From contig OZ026845.1 of the NCBI GenBank assembly GCA_964023205.1, forward strand, positions 8,814,001-8,878,000: a DNA stretch of 64,000 nt. Reading direction: 5' to 3'. The position numbers were made by a program, and so were the translations under genes. Below are positions 12,197-25,757 of the stretch, one piece after another (the first letter of the stretch is position 1; the number at the start of each line of letters is the position of its first letter). Below the pieces are notes generated by a model, which ran no database searches, was not told where the DNA came from, and saw only the letters and a program-made list of their open reading frames with translations. Source of the stretch: Lutraria lutraria. Lineage: Eukaryota > Mollusca > Bivalvia > Venerida > Mactridae.

Positions 12197-15100
12197 TTAC
12201 CCATTTGATGAACCATTTGCATGGTTAGATAACCTAAATCTGACACTGTTGGGTGACATATATTCATTTAAAAATCCATCATCACTTCCTTCTAAAGACA
12301 GACTATCATCATAAGCACTTGAATGCATGTCTGGTATCATTCCAAATAGGTAAGGTGACATTCCACAAGATGAAAGATGGGACTGATGTCCATTGTCACC
12401 ACTTCCAGTCTGAACAGAACTCATAGGATCAAACCTGTCAGTCAACCCTGCAGATATACTACTAGAAAAAGGAAGCATCTGGGTGTTCATACATGATGAA
12501 TAGGATTCAAAGTTAGGTCTGGAAGAAGTCAAGGACTGCACAGTATCACTACTCTCATCTCTCATCTGTTGGAATGCAGTGGTATTAAGTGTTGGGAGTG
12601 ACACAAGTTTGGGCTCACCGTTATAAACATCAAGTTGCAAAGGATAAATGTCAGACTGGTCAGAAAATTCATATTGGTCATCTGAACACTGAAAGTCTTC
12701 CGAATTTGAACTTGCTACATCAGAAATATCTGAGAGAGTATTTTTATCATCCAATGTCAAAAGTGAATCTATGCTTGTTACTTGTTCGTTTACAACAGTT
12801 GCTTCAGAATTGCTCTCCAATTGAGTTTCAAGATCCTTTGTAGAATAATCAGTAATGTTTGGTTCTGAGCTGCTCTGTTTTAAACCTAGACCAGGTTTTA
12901 ATTTGAGAAGTTCTCCAAGTAAATTTCCACTAGTTCCAGGATTTAATTTTATCTGAACTTGATCTGACCCATTGCTAGTTTTAGTTTCAATAATCAAAAA
13001 TGTTTGTTTTAAACTGTTATTGTTGTTACAGCCTTTAATATCATCCTCATTTGATATTGTACTAACACTAGCTCGATCTTTCTCTTCATAACTGATTAAA
13101 TGAGAATCTTTTTTATTGCAAGAGTTGTCTAATTGCGACCCATTCACATATGTAATATTACTTCCAGCTTCTTTCCCATCATTAAAAGGTTTTAACGAAT
13201 CAATATTAGTTTCATTTATCTGTGAACTATTTTTTATTTTCCCCTCATATTTGCTTATGACTAGATTTGGAGAGTCTTTGGAGACTGTAGGCTTATTAAT
13301 AAGGAAGTCTATCGGAAAGTTGAGAGCAGGTATAGATCCACCAGAAAGATGAATTTGTTGTTGATATGGAAACGATCTTGTTCCTGTTGATCCACAAGAA
13401 TATGTATTACTAACAGAAGCAGCATACTTTGGATGTTCCAAAATTTGGTTAAAATTGGATGTGCAACAGCATGATGAAACAGATTCAGTCACAGATTGAT
13501 TTGATTCTTGATAATTGGTTTGTGATAATTTCTTCGCAATTTCGGGAGCAATCCTACATGTATTTGGATAGGACAGGTGATACTGTTTGGTCAATTTACA
13601 TGTACTCATTTCATCTTTGGCAGTTGGCAATAACAATGAATGCTGGGAAAATGATTTATCCATGTATGAATATGACGATGGCTTTAATGTATTTTCTCTT
13701 TCCTGCATGGAAGAGTACTTGCAAAATTTTGCTTCACTTTTTGTTCCTTTAGAATTAGTTACTAAAGTAGAATCATTTATTGAATTATTTTGATTAGTTA
13801 GACAAGATGCCAAATCATCATATTCATTCAAATCATTTCGTTGAGTGTTCCTGAGTTTGTCGATATATTTCAATGATTCTCCTGAATAAGATATATCCAG
13901 AATGGGCTGGAAAGATTGGAGGCTTTCTGTATTACTGGTCTCACTAACTACATTTGATTTGTAAACTTGCTCATCAACAGTTTCAGCTACTTTTCTAACT
14001 TTACTGGCAGGTTCATCCCCAAATGATGCAGATCGTTTTGCCTCAGTAGAAACCTTGAATAAAGTACTGCTGCACATAGGAATTCCTTTCATGATTTTAT
14101 TCTCACTAGTATTGATGGATTTTCTCACCGCATGAATCTGAGGCTCAGTTTTATCTGTATGAGGTGATGTAGCTGTGTCTGACTGAGACATAGCTGTATA
14201 ACCTTGTGCATCCTTGTAGTCAGGGGAGTATGTGTTTACATATGTCTGTTGTTGACAGAATGATGCCTTAATGTCTTTATGTCTGAAGTCAAAATCCAAA
14301 TAAGATGAACTAGAAACAGTTGGCATTGATACCGATCCCTGACTAACATCTCGCAACGGGAAAACAAGTTTAGGTCTAACAGCCTTCACAGAATCTATCT
14401 GCTTGTATTCCGTTATGCTTGATGTTGCTGTGGTGACCAACTGATTTGATGAGCAAGACAGAGCTAATGAAATTTTATGACCTTCAATGAATGACCTCTT
14501 GGATGGACAGGTCCAGCTGCTTTCTTTCCTTTTAGACAAAGTATGTCCTTGACCACTTAGTTTGGAAGCTGGACTTGTTGTCTGAAAGGAAAAAGTATCA
14601 TAAAAATGTAAATTGGATAATATGTTTTATTTGTACAATACTTGTAATTTTTAAATTGTATTGTTAATAAATGATGCACAATTATTTCTTTGAGCTTGAG
14701 TGGTGTTGATGGCAGTTTCTTCAATTGTTATTATACATGCTAAGCAAACGAGACAAGGAAACGCATTGAGAATGTGATCATGTTGAACAGTTACATTGGA
14801 GAAAATTGCAATGCCAATGGATGATGGGGGACTGTGTTTTGTGCCCCATTACGTACATGCCCAGTGCGTTGGTTGGATTAAGTGGTTTGTAGATTTTTAT
14901 TGGGGAAGGCAGAAAGTTTTGTGCGAGTTCTTTTCTTGGAATCATTTTCTTTAAATTTCTTATCTATAATATTACACAAATTGGTTAAACAGTGACCCAA
15001 GAAACATGCTAGGCAATCAAATATGCATAATTAACTTCTAATCTGAAGACAGCAAAATACTCTTAATATGTTGATATTCAATGTAGTTTTAACTGAGACG

Positions 15101-18100
15101 TAACTTTGACAAGAACAGGAATTTTCCTGAAGTCGTGGTTTGCATATGTAGTCAGCATTGCTAAAAGGATATATTATTCAAACAGAATATTGATTATTTT
15201 TATGATATTAGCTGTATATCTTTCTCACAAAATACATTGGAATGTAACTAATCCATCGCCCCAAATATTTTACTTCAATGAGCAATGAAATTAATCTTTT
15301 TACACCAGAACCTTCTGATTCCGAAAAAAAGAACACAATTTCATTTGAAAGTTACTTTATAATGTACTTCTTATATCCAAACTTAATTCTATAGGAATAC
15401 GTGAACAGTTTTTGGAATGGGACAATAAGTAAAACTGGTACAATGATAAAAGCGGGAAACAGGGTATTACACAGTCAGAGTGAAAATAAGAAGTGAAAAT
15501 AGCAAAATAATTCAGTCATAAAACAACTTTGAATTAAAGCAATTATTTTTTATTAACACACACGTACGAAACTTGGTAATAACTAAAGATATGAAAAGTT
15601 ATGAATGTAAATTGCATGAATGCATATATATACCGGTATTTAGAAAGGCAGTTTGAAAAATTATATCAAATATTTATCTAAGACAAGTGGTATCATTTTT
15701 GTTCTACAATGTATAAGCAATTGTGCTGAATATTAGGGATCCCTTCCTGACTTAATAAACACAAGATCCCTCACCATAACAACTATAACAAAATTACTAA
15801 CTTCATAATAAAGCAAGTCATGATCTACATGATATCTTATCAACAGCAGCAAGAATGTTAAGATCAACAAGATCCCTTAACATATAACATCAATTTAGAT
15901 AAACAAGATCACTCACCAATCCAACACATTTGAGTGGCTTGTCATTGAGAACTAACTTATTACCATGGTTTGCAGGAAATACTTTTGACTGAATGTTTAC
16001 AGGATGTGGTTTACCAAGAATAGATAGTGCCCTGTCATCTGTTAATCCTTGTGTATCATCTAAGTCTCCTTGTCCTAATATTTGATAAGGAAAATATGAC
16101 TACATTTTGTCAGTAAAATAACACACAATCCAATTATTAAAACTTGTCTGTAGGAAAGTAGGAATTATATTTCATCACATAGACTCAAAACAGTCACTTT
16201 TTATACGAACCCCACTATTACAGAAAGTATCAGAATTTTGACTTTATGTCCACTAGGGGCATTTTGCATGAATACTTGTGGTTGAGAACAACTAGAAATT
16301 ATTACTGAGTACAACATATTAAACAAGAGGGCCATGATGGCCCTATATTGCTCACCAGATAAAAAGACTCTTAGAGAAAATTATCATGAGCCTTTGTAAA
16401 ATTAAGTGATCCTGGGGCGGGCCAATTTTGCCCCTACGGCAATAATTTAAACAACTTGGTAGATGTTCACCAGAAAATGCTTCATAGTCATATAAAATAT
16501 GTAAGCTCTAGGCCTTGAGGTTTTGGACAAGAAGATTTTCTTGTTTTCCTATATAAGCCTATATGAATCATGTGAACCCCCTGGAGCCATACTTTTAACA
16601 GACTTGGTAGAGGTCCACTAGACAATGCTATATACCAAATATCTTAGCTCTATGTCTTGTGGTTTCGGACAAGAAGATTTTTTCAATTTTTCTATATACA
16701 GTACGGTTCGGGTGATTTGTTCGAAAATCGCCCACGTTTGTAATCGGCAATTTATCACCTGTAGCGGCGATTTTTGTCGCGGCATCGATCTTGAAAAAAA
16801 CAACGCGAATCACCGCAATGTTGTTATTCACCGCGTTTTATGACTTTTTATCAGACGGTAATCTTTGATCGCTAAGGATCTCAGTGATTCGCGAACGTAT
16901 AAAGCCGACTCTCAAGTAGCTAAAATGATAATTTATCTATTGTGAATCTTTCTTCTGCTTTCGCTTTCTGTTGACCGTTCATTTTCCGAAAACAGTCACA
17001 TGGTAAGATAATTCAGGATTTAACACTTACTAAATCCGTCGGCCAAGACCAACAGAAATCCAGGTATCTGATTAAATTTTGTCAAGTAGGAAATCCCATT
17101 CTTGAAGTAAATATGTAGAAAAACCGGTGAATTGCTAAGCGAATTTGTAAACTGTGTAGCCATGTTTTACATATGAAGCGTTACGTACAGGGCAAGATTC
17201 ATATGTCTATTTTTAGTGTTTTATATATCGAGTACCAGGGCGAGAATCATTATTTAGACCGAGTCGCAGTCTCTCATTTTACCTATGTAGCTCGGTGCTC
17301 TAATCAATAAAACCAGTCCACTGTCACCACAATCCACCGCGAATTATTGCCCTTCAGTGGTGACGTCACTGTCGATCTACCTGAAGCGATCTACCTGTGG
17401 CTTAGCGCGATTTTAATTCCGCTGTGATTCGCGATTTTCGGACAAATCACCCGAACCTTACTGTAAGCAAGTGACCCCTGGGGTAGGACCAATTTTGACC
17501 CTAGGACAATAATTTGAACGAACTTGATAAAGGTCCACTGGACAATGCTACACAGCAAATATTTAAGCTCTAGGCATTGTAGTTTCTGACAAGAAGATTT
17601 TAAAATTTCCCTTTATTAGTCTATGTAAAATCAAATGACCCCTGGGGCACTAGACAATGCTACACACCAAATATCTAAGCTCTAGGCCCAGTAGTTTTTG
17701 GACAAGAAGATTTTTCAAGTTTTTCGAGTTTCTAATGAAATTAAATTTTTTAAACAACCTTATTAGAGCTTCATGCAAGGAACATCCATGTAAAGTTTCT
17801 TTGAAATTGGCCCACTGGTTAAGATGGCGTTGTTGTTTAAAGCAATTGTTGACGCATCCAAGGATGCACACACGAATGACGGACATCACGCGATCACCAT
17901 AGTTCACCATGAGCACTTTGTGCTCTGGTGAGCTGATAAGCGTATTCAAGTAAATGACATATCAAACGATTTATAACACATAAAACAATTAACAATAGGA
18001 TAGTTCGATATAGATAAACAGTGAAACGCCTAAAAGACTGATGTTACTGGACCAGAGGAAATTCAATATCCAATTTCAAAGGACCGGATGTCTGAGAATT

Positions 18101-21100
18101 ATCAACTATTCATCAATTCTAATTCTATGTGTTTATTAAATACTGGTTTGATACGCATATACGAGCATGGATATTTAATCAAGACCTAGAGCTAAGATAT
18201 TTGGTATGTAACCCTGGTCTCATTTGACCCATATTATATTAATTCCATATGTCCATGTCTATAGTTCAATTTTCATATAGTCAAGGTCGAATATTGGACG
18301 ATACCATTGTAAAGGTAATCACTGTAAATTGATTGCCAAAATCATTATAAATCCGTAGTGAAGTATCATCCACGTTAATAAGAATCGTGGTGTAATGGAT
18401 AAGGTGGCATGTACATACATGACATTTTACATGGAGCAGATGTGAGTGGTTCGAACTCAGTCAATGGCACTTTTTTTTTAAATTATTATTTTATAATTAT
18501 ACATTTTTTTTATAATTTATTCAGTTGTTTGTTTGTTCTTGTTACATGTATGTATACACGCTGAATAGTACCTTCTAGTATTTCAAAATAGAAAAGTGAT
18601 ATAATTTTAGAAATGCATTTGTTCGCTGATGTATTTCTCAAAGTTTTTATTTCTTTTATACATTTTATTGCACGAAATCCCGCATGCAAAAACAATTTCA
18701 AATACTATAATATAGTAAACTTCTAAACCTGTTTCCACTTATTATATAATTACACCACAATTAAAATAATATTATAAATGCTAATAACCCATGTGAGGTT
18801 ATTTTATTTTCATAATTTCACGAAACAATACAAATATAAAAAAACACTTTTAAACATACTTTTCTTATCGATATATGAAAAGTTTACTTTTTAAAAATGA
18901 AAAAAAGTTTTTAAAAAAATGTTGCCTAACATCAGACGCAGTCCTCAAGGTTCACTAAACTTATGCTTTACCAACTGCTCCACAGAGGACAGTGATACCA
19001 ATGTTTCATAGATTACTCTATAGCATATTACAATTGTATTCTTGTTACCTAAACATTTGCAAATGGGATCTTCCATGTATACAATAACATTGCTGACCTA
19101 AAAATTGAACAATATCTGTATTATGTATTGTGTCTATTTATATAGTGTGTATGTTATCTGCCTAACTGTATACCAGTGAAGTGGATACTGATTAGTTGTT
19201 TATTGTACGGATCAGTGAATGAATGCAGGTATGGTTGATTGGTATGGGAGATGCTCACTAATATTCTCGTGCACTTATTCCCATCATGCACTATAATTCT
19301 CTTCACGCCTAAATTAACCTTTGCCAGTTTTAAAGGGGGTCAGTTGCTTTCCTTTCTCAAATTATGCATATGAAGAAAAGAACTGACAGAAAAGTTGATT
19401 TGGACAATATCTAGCACATGCTGAAGTATTTCGGCAAAGATTGCTATTAATTATGGAAGGAAACCTTTATTACTCGTTGTTGTATTGAAACCGAAAGGGT
19501 ATCCTCGGTCTATATTCAGAAATGTGTACTTCCAATTTTGACTTGTATTTCTAATTATGTAAACAACGAAACATGTCAGACAGACCGTGCACAGTAAGAA
19601 AAACGTGTTTTAATTAATCTTCTTTATCAATACGAGGTTTTAGTTAAGGTGGGTCATGGGTTTCCTCCCGAAAAATTGCTACCACTACAGAGTTCGATCA
19701 AAACCTTTTAAGATTTAATGATGGCAAAATGAAGCTATATTAACTTTTTCGGATTTGTAAATGATTCAGCATTGTGCACAGTAAATTCCACAGCTTAATA
19801 TAGAAAATTATCGGAGCAGTACAAGAAATAACGCGAAAAAAACAAATACATGTACAACATATCGCTCAACTAGGTGGCCGTTTTTTGAGCGGTTTCAATG
19901 GAAATAGCATTTGAATACATCATTTTTGCTTTAGCCAATACTTTGAAGGATGTTCCTGCAAAAAGATTTTCTTGTGCGTTGACTTCTAGAAACTGAACAC
20001 TTTTCGGAATGGTACCCGCGACCCACCTTAAGTATTAAAATATATTTGCCTTATTTATGTTTATTCAACACCAGCTTAACATGTAGTTTTCGTGCATTTA
20101 CCTAGTTTTGAAAACGAGGTTTAATTTTTGGCAGGGGTCTTAAAATAGTTCTATCTAGGGTGCGCACCCTAGTTAGGAAATACCTATTCAATAATGAAAA
20201 AAAGTGTTTTAAAATGGGTATTTTTCGGTTCTTCAAGTGAAATCCATATACTTCGAATTCAAAATAACGTATACAATCACTTTTTTAAAAGTTCTTTCTT
20301 TTCAAATATTCCAACGTAAAACCTTTAAGCACTCCATGCTTAGTTCTGGTATAGTCAACACTTGTTTCACAGCTTCAATGTCTATCATATTCTTCTTATT
20401 AAAAAAAATGTACTTACTATAACTTTTTACATTGTTAAAATTACTACACTGATCCTGGTAAGTTTATTTAGTTTTATTGTAAATTATTGAATTAGTTAAA
20501 GTTTTTGTTTATGTACGCGTGGAAATTATGATTTATATCAATTCATTGTCTGGTTCATTTTATATGCTTTGTTTTATATGCTTTGCGTACTATTGCTAAA
20601 CTGTACCTATCTTTATTTATACAGGCTCTATTTCTATCTCTCTCTTCATCACAATATCATCATCTGAATCAAGGACTTATATATAGTCTCTGTCTGAATA
20701 CGTTGTTATAGAAACAAACAACGTGTTGTTATATATCTGAACCCACGGTGACAGGTATATATCAATTTAATCAACGTATTAGGCATTTGCAAAATAAAAC
20801 GATCATGGCAATTGAAGTCTAATTAACGCACTTTAATAATATAAAAATGCACTGTTCCTAATCACAGTTTCATTCAAACAGAACACATCTAATATCTTTA
20901 ACACCTGAAAGAAATTGGTTACTGATTTTTCACTTAACCTATATTTTCCATCACAATTTTGCAGTCTTAATTGTTAAAATCAAAGAGTATGTCTGTTTAA
21001 TTCAAAATATCTGTTTCTCGAATCTGAATAGGACAGTCTTAATCCTCAGGGTTGCCAGCAACTATGACTAAAAAAATTCCCTGACTTTTCACTGACCTAA

Positions 21101-24100
21101 TCAAGTTTTTCACTGACCAAAACCACACTATATTTTGGCCTCCTCCTTCATACAGCCACCCTATGCACCCATGTCTGTTATTTTTTAATCATTTTTTCAA
21201 AACATCGTAAACATTTTAAACTTGACAGAGTTACAAACAACCAAATGAAATTAAACTGTGTGTTACATTAATATGAATATGACAGACAGACAAAGTGACT
21301 CATATGTAACCCCCATTATCTCATTCATAATGGGGTTATATAACATCAACTAAACATGATGTCAAACAAAGCTGAAAATAAAAATAAGTTTGTTTGGAGG
21401 GCTCTGACCCAGAATTTTAACACTGGGTAGGTATAGGTTTTTTTACTATATGTAACAATAGTAAAAATACGCCCCAAAAACATTTACTTACCCCCCAAAA
21501 ACATTTTATTTATTTGCTAGGATTTTCGTTAGTAGGTATCCAAACAAACTATTTTTATTTTCAGCCTAATAGTATGTGTCCATAAGTCGCTTATGTTAAT
21601 TAACATATACACTATTCGATCAAATTCATGTTAATATTACACAATCTATTTAATAAACTGAATAGAAAATAAATCATACCTGACACAATGATAGTAATGC
21701 TCTTATTAGGTGCTTCAGAAATCATTTCAGCTTCATGGGCTTGTTGACTCAACAAAATTCTCTTACCCCCAGAACTGCTGTTTCTGTAATATATATGAGA
21801 AGTTCTATATAGTATTTTATCAATTAAACAATCATGACAATAAACAAGTGAAGAAATTGTCACAAAACCGGTTTTATTTATTCCAACCATGAGAAATATA
21901 AGAGAGTTTCACAGCAAAATAGTTTCATAACAAATCTATTCTTTGTTTTAGACAAAGACTGAAAACTATCATGATGTATATGACAACTGGAAACAAAGCT
22001 ATATTCAGTTAGATGAGTATAAAACAAAATGCTTTTGCTAAGAAACAGAATATAACACTGGACACAGAAAAGAGTGACCCTGACATTTGAGCGAGCGACA
22101 TGGATTTTGCACACGACACATCGACTTGATATGATGATCATTTGTGCCCAGTTATTTTGAAATCCAATTATGTAGGACAAAGTTAAAAGCCTGACACAAA
22201 TATACTTATGAGGAATGCATGAAAAAATTAAAATGTTCACTATGACCTTGATCTTTGAGCGAGCAACACTAATTTTTGCATGTGACATGTCGTCTTGATA
22301 TGATGATCATTTGTGCCAATTTATTTTGAAATCCAATCATGCACAACAAAGCTATGAGCCAGACACGATATACTTTCACTATGTCCATATAAGGAATATG
22401 CACAAACTTCAAGTGTCCACTATGACTGTTACATTTGAGCAAGCGCCAGTTTCTGCACGTGACACGTTGTCTTGGCATGATCATTTGTGCCAATTTATTT
22501 CAAAAATCAAATAACGCATGACAAAGTTATGAGCCGGACACGAAAATGCCCGTTCACACAAATACAATGGACTGTGTGTATATAAAACATTATAATGCCC
22601 ATCTACCATGTTGGGATTGGGGTATAGCGTTAATGAAACAAAAAAACAGACAAAATCAAACTAAGGGATATTGTCATCCGCTCAATTTTATGCTAAATTC
22701 AAGAAATTTAAGATTAGAATAGAAGGACCTTGTCAACATCAAATACATACTTGTAAGGTAAGATGCTATGCTTTGAACGAATGTCAGAAGTTTTTTGTAT
22801 CAACTCAGACCTCTCCTGCCTTCCTATAAAAATAGTACATATATAATGATAATTTAAACAAGTGGTCCATACTGTGATGGCTAAAAAATGTTAAAAAGAT
22901 GTTCATAGTCTGTATACAAAGCTATGCATAACAAGTGACTCCAAGAGAAGAATAAATTTGACCAAACTATATAGCAAATATCTAAACTCTCAGCAATGCA
23001 GTTCTTGAACTTCTTCACAAGATTTTGTGAAGAACACAGTATTCACTGTTTGAGTCTATGTAATACAAGAAGCCACATGTGCATAATTTGAAATATCCAT
23101 GTAGACGACAATAAGTCAATGCATAAGGTTACAAAAATGCCATTAGTCAAATATTTTTTAAGGTAGCTTCATTAAAAGGAATGGGATAGTCAAGTCCCAA
23201 AACTTTTTTCTGGCATAAGCTCATGGACATGCAGTTTTGACCAAGAAGAATTTTAGAGGCTCTTAGTTACTAGTAGACTACAGTACATGTTAATAAAGAT
23301 CTAAACCAAATAACCCATAATGGCCAACAATTAATGAGAACAGCGTGATCATCATAACTCATCTTGTACACTTCATGGCTAATCAGTCTAAGTATACTCT
23401 GGCTGAACGTCCAGGCCCCAGTTTCACGAACAAAATTGAGTAGAAACTCAATAATGGACTCAAGTATTTTTTTCTGTCTAGAAATCTTGTGTCACTGACT
23501 AGAAATGTTACCATTTGTTTTCTGATATACTTAAAACATGTTTAACATGCCAACATACATTATTTTTGGTTCAGACGACAAATTAAGGCTCAAAACTCAT
23601 TTTTCATTTGATTCGAAAGTCCAATATCCAGTAATTAACAGACTCAAATAATTTTTATTCAACTATTCCATATCAAAAGACTATTGTTAGATTGAAATTG
23701 TGGGAAACTGTTATAAGACCATATTTGTACCTTCTTTTAATGCTACTTTTAGAATAAAATACAGTAATTTAGAGAAATACTTGATATAATAAATAAGTTG
23801 AGTTTGAGAAAAACTTAAGTTTTTTTGTGAAACTGGGGCCAGATCAACATTAATCAAAGAATAAGAAAATGTAACCAAACATAAAAAGTCATACCTTGAG
23901 GTAGTGACACTATGATGCATCTGGCAAGCATTTTATCAGATATCAACAGTCGGATGTAATGACTTGTCTGAAAAGGTATCAAATTAGTTTATGTTAATTA
24001 TCGGTTCCAAACTAACTTCAACAAGAGTGCTGCTAAGCGGTGACAATGCCAGTCTGTTTACCACCGCCTCAGTGAGATCTATCCACCTGCGATTAGTTTC

Positions 24101-24937
24101 ATGTTGCTACTTCTTATAGTTTCTGAGTAATGAGCTACATTACAGTTTTTGCACATATGCAAACAACACAGTGATCACAAAAGCTCAACATTTTCATTGA
24201 AAACAGCCCATCTAAAAAATAGAATTATTATAATAATCCTTTGTCAATATTATCATAATGTGTCACTGCTCAATAAACATCCATTCATATTCATCCATTA
24301 ACCATTTCATTCCCTTCATTATCCCCATATCTTCAGGGGCTAATTTTTGTATCATGCAAGTTTGCTTCCCTTCCATTCACTTCATTTCTACCACACATGA
24401 AAATCATCATCAGTGGCTTGAGCCTGTCCTTGTGGACGTTTGAATCAGTTAAATACAGTTGATAAACTGTTGTCTTGTTGTTTGTCATTTAAAATAAGTA
24501 CTGGATATTTTTGCAGAGATATTTTTGTAGTCATAAAGCTTCACAAGAAAGTAGAACCTGAAGAGAGCGACACCTATGATACCAATTGTTGTAAATTACA
24601 GATTTTAATCCCAAACTAGCATGGAATATTCTCAAATTATAATTAAAAGATTTTTTCCAGTATTCAATCAGTCAAATACTTTCACTTAAAAATATGTGAG
24701 GACTTAAATTTACATTCAAACCAAATATATTACGCTAATTTCTATCAAACTTACCTTCTGTTTGCTATCCGGTTCATTTGGATCAAAGTCACACAATATA
24801 GCTAATAACATGCGATAAATATCGGGACGGCATGATAAATTAATTTTCAGCATGTTTACAAGAGCCAACTGAGCAGCTACTTCCAGACATCTCACATTGT
24901 CAATTTCCATGTCTTTTGCATAATATATTTCCAGCTT
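12197..24937 (-). CDS. Large Ser/Asn-rich protein, 3' six exons, family not recognised
   Basis: Exons in transcript order: 24755-24937, 23895-23967, 22751-22823, 21680-21783, 15917-16074, 12197-14581 (stop TAA at 12197-12199). All junctions are GT-AG and the phases agree, giving 991 codons of continuous frame. The first listed exon may have an upstream partner: its frame is open to a TAG acceptor at 24,938, and an internal ATG at 24,910 is an alternative start. The first exons encode a compact, probably folded helical region (VRCLEVAAQLALVNMLKI, then RPDIYRMLLAILCDFDPNEP). The rest, mainly the 795-codon last exon, is low in hydrophobics, rich in Ser, Asn, Thr and Gln, with basic clusters and an acidic C-terminus (DDSLSLEGSDDGFLNEYMSP), as in many transcription co-regulators. 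That functional reading is a guess from composition; I recognise no family. Confidence 0.8.
16322..17938. mobile_element. Helentron-like non-autonomous repeat (copy 2), split by another transposon
   Basis: Starts 'caagagggccatgatggccc' and 'attgctcaccaga'; ends with the hairpin 'gagcactttgtgctc' plus 'tggtgagct'. The opposed GCTCACCAGA and TCTGGTGAGC are subterminal inverted repeats. The interior is four to five copies of a module of about 170 bp containing 'caattttgaccc', 'gaggtccactagacaatgct', 'aagctctaggc' and 'ggacaagaagattttt'. An insertion at 16,699-17,463 splits one module. It lies in the intron between the last two exons of the minus-strand gene. Confidence 0.7.
16699..17463. mobile_element. 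765-bp Tc1/mariner-like MITE with TA duplication, nested
   Basis: The ends are 33-bp inverted repeats with two mismatches: left CAGTACGGTTCGGGTGATTT, right (reverse complement) CAGTAAGGTTCGGGTGATTT, both continuing to 'cgaaaatcgc'. TA flanks both sides (16697-16698, 17464-17465). It is GC-richer than its surroundings, with several 'cgcgaat' and 'gattcgcg' words inside. No transposase frame is present. CAGT ends plus TA fit Tc1/mariner. A related fragment in the other orientation is near 26,560-26,740. Confidence 0.85.
18384..18478 (+). repeat. tRNA-headed SINE fragment
   Basis: Has an A-box-like TGGTGTAATGG and a B-box-like GGTTCGAACTC. The distance between them (about 50 bp) and poor pairing argue against a functional tRNA gene. 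A T-rich tail follows. Confidence 0.45.
19648..20027. mobile_element. 380-bp MITE flanked by TTAA
   Basis: Left end GGTGGGTCATGGGT, right end (reverse complement) GGTGGGTCGCGGGT, both followed by a segment ending 'ccgaaaa'. TTAA lies immediately outside on each side (19644-19647, 20028-20031). No coding capacity. A TTAA target suggests piggyBac-type mobilisation (inference). Confidence 0.75.
21371..21565. mobile_element. 195-bp MITE with 26-bp terminal inverted repeats
   Basis: Left end GCTGAAAATAAAAATAAGTT; right end (reverse complement) GCTGAAAATAAAAATAGTTT; both run on to TTTGG. The interior has repeated 'ccccaaaaacattt'. It lies about 115 bp from a coding exon of the minus-strand gene. 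No clear target duplication. Confidence 0.65.
22040..22560. repeat. Dispersed 'gaccttgaccttt' type repeat, reverse orientation, about three modules
   Basis: Three diverged modules of about 170-180 bp, each with 'tttgagcgagc' or 'tttgagcaagc', 'gacttgatatgatgatcattt' or its variants, 'ccaatttattt(t/c)' and 'aaagttatgagcc'. Same family as 10,200-10,780 and 27,360-27,860. Confidence 0.6.
22860..23390. mobile_element. Diverged Helentron-like repeat (copy 3)
   Basis: Begins 'caagtggtccatactgtgatggct' and contains decayed module words ('caagtgactcc', 'aaatatctaaactct', 'gaccaagaagaatttt'). Ends near 'gcgtgatcatcataactcat'. It is older than the copies at 10,857 and 16,322. Confidence 0.4.
23414..23840. 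mobile_element. 427-bp MITE with GGCCCCAGTTTCAC ends
   Basis: Left end GGCCCCAGTTTCACGAA; right end (reverse complement) GGCCCCAGTTTCACAAA. Further inward, 'actcaagtattttt' and 'acttaagttttttt' also mirror each other. It ends about 55 bp before a coding exon of the minus-strand gene. No transposase frame. Confidence 0.75.
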
Positions 24938-25757
24938 CTACATTTAATGAACCATAAATCTACATATAGAGGAAACAAAGTAAACATGTATACTGAGTCA
25001 GTATGATTGAGATTACTAACAGGGCTTTTTTCACAGGTAGGGGAAGGGGCCTTTTCCTTAAATTTGGGGAAAAATAATGCATAATTTTTGCAGAAGGGGA
25101 AGAAAAAACTTGATGTATATTGAATTGTAGGGGAAAACTGCATGATTTTAAAGAATTTTTCTGAGGGGAAGACGCCTATGAACGGCCCCTGCTATAGAAG
25201 GAAAAAAAGCCCTGACTAACAAACAGTAACAATAAGTTACAAAGGAACAACTGTAATACTCAAAAAAAGTAGACTGTTAAATCAACTTTGGCAGCTCTTG
25301 TTTTTAAAACCAAACCCAGTGATTTTTTTCCAAAGTTTTCTCACTATCCATGCCCATCAAAAGGGGAAATTAAGTGCAAAAAAAATCAAAATTTATTACT
25401 ATGGAATATGTGATTATTTAGTTGTTTAAATAATAAATACAAATATTACTATACTGTAATTGCTGACTACTGTTGAATTTTTCTTCTTTTTACTCAATCA
25501 TGTGGAAAACACTTCTTGTTAGGGGAAAATTCGGGCCTTTTTAGGGGAATAATGACGGAAATTTTACTAGGGGAAAACTGCCCATATTCGGCAGTATAAA
25601 TATAGCTAAAAATTTTTACTGAAACCAAAGGTCTTTTGCACCTTACAGCCACAGCCCTTCCAAGCATCCAGCAAAAAGAAAAAGGTTCTATTCTTGAGAC
25701 TCTTCCTGCTTGCAAATCAGATGCTTTACCCAACAGAGCAAATCAGACTGTTTTAGA

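Noticed and set aside
12589..13793. Several plus-strand frames of 68-97 codons
   Set aside because: They are shadows opposite the long minus-strand exon 12197-14581, whose phase and splice sites are well supported.
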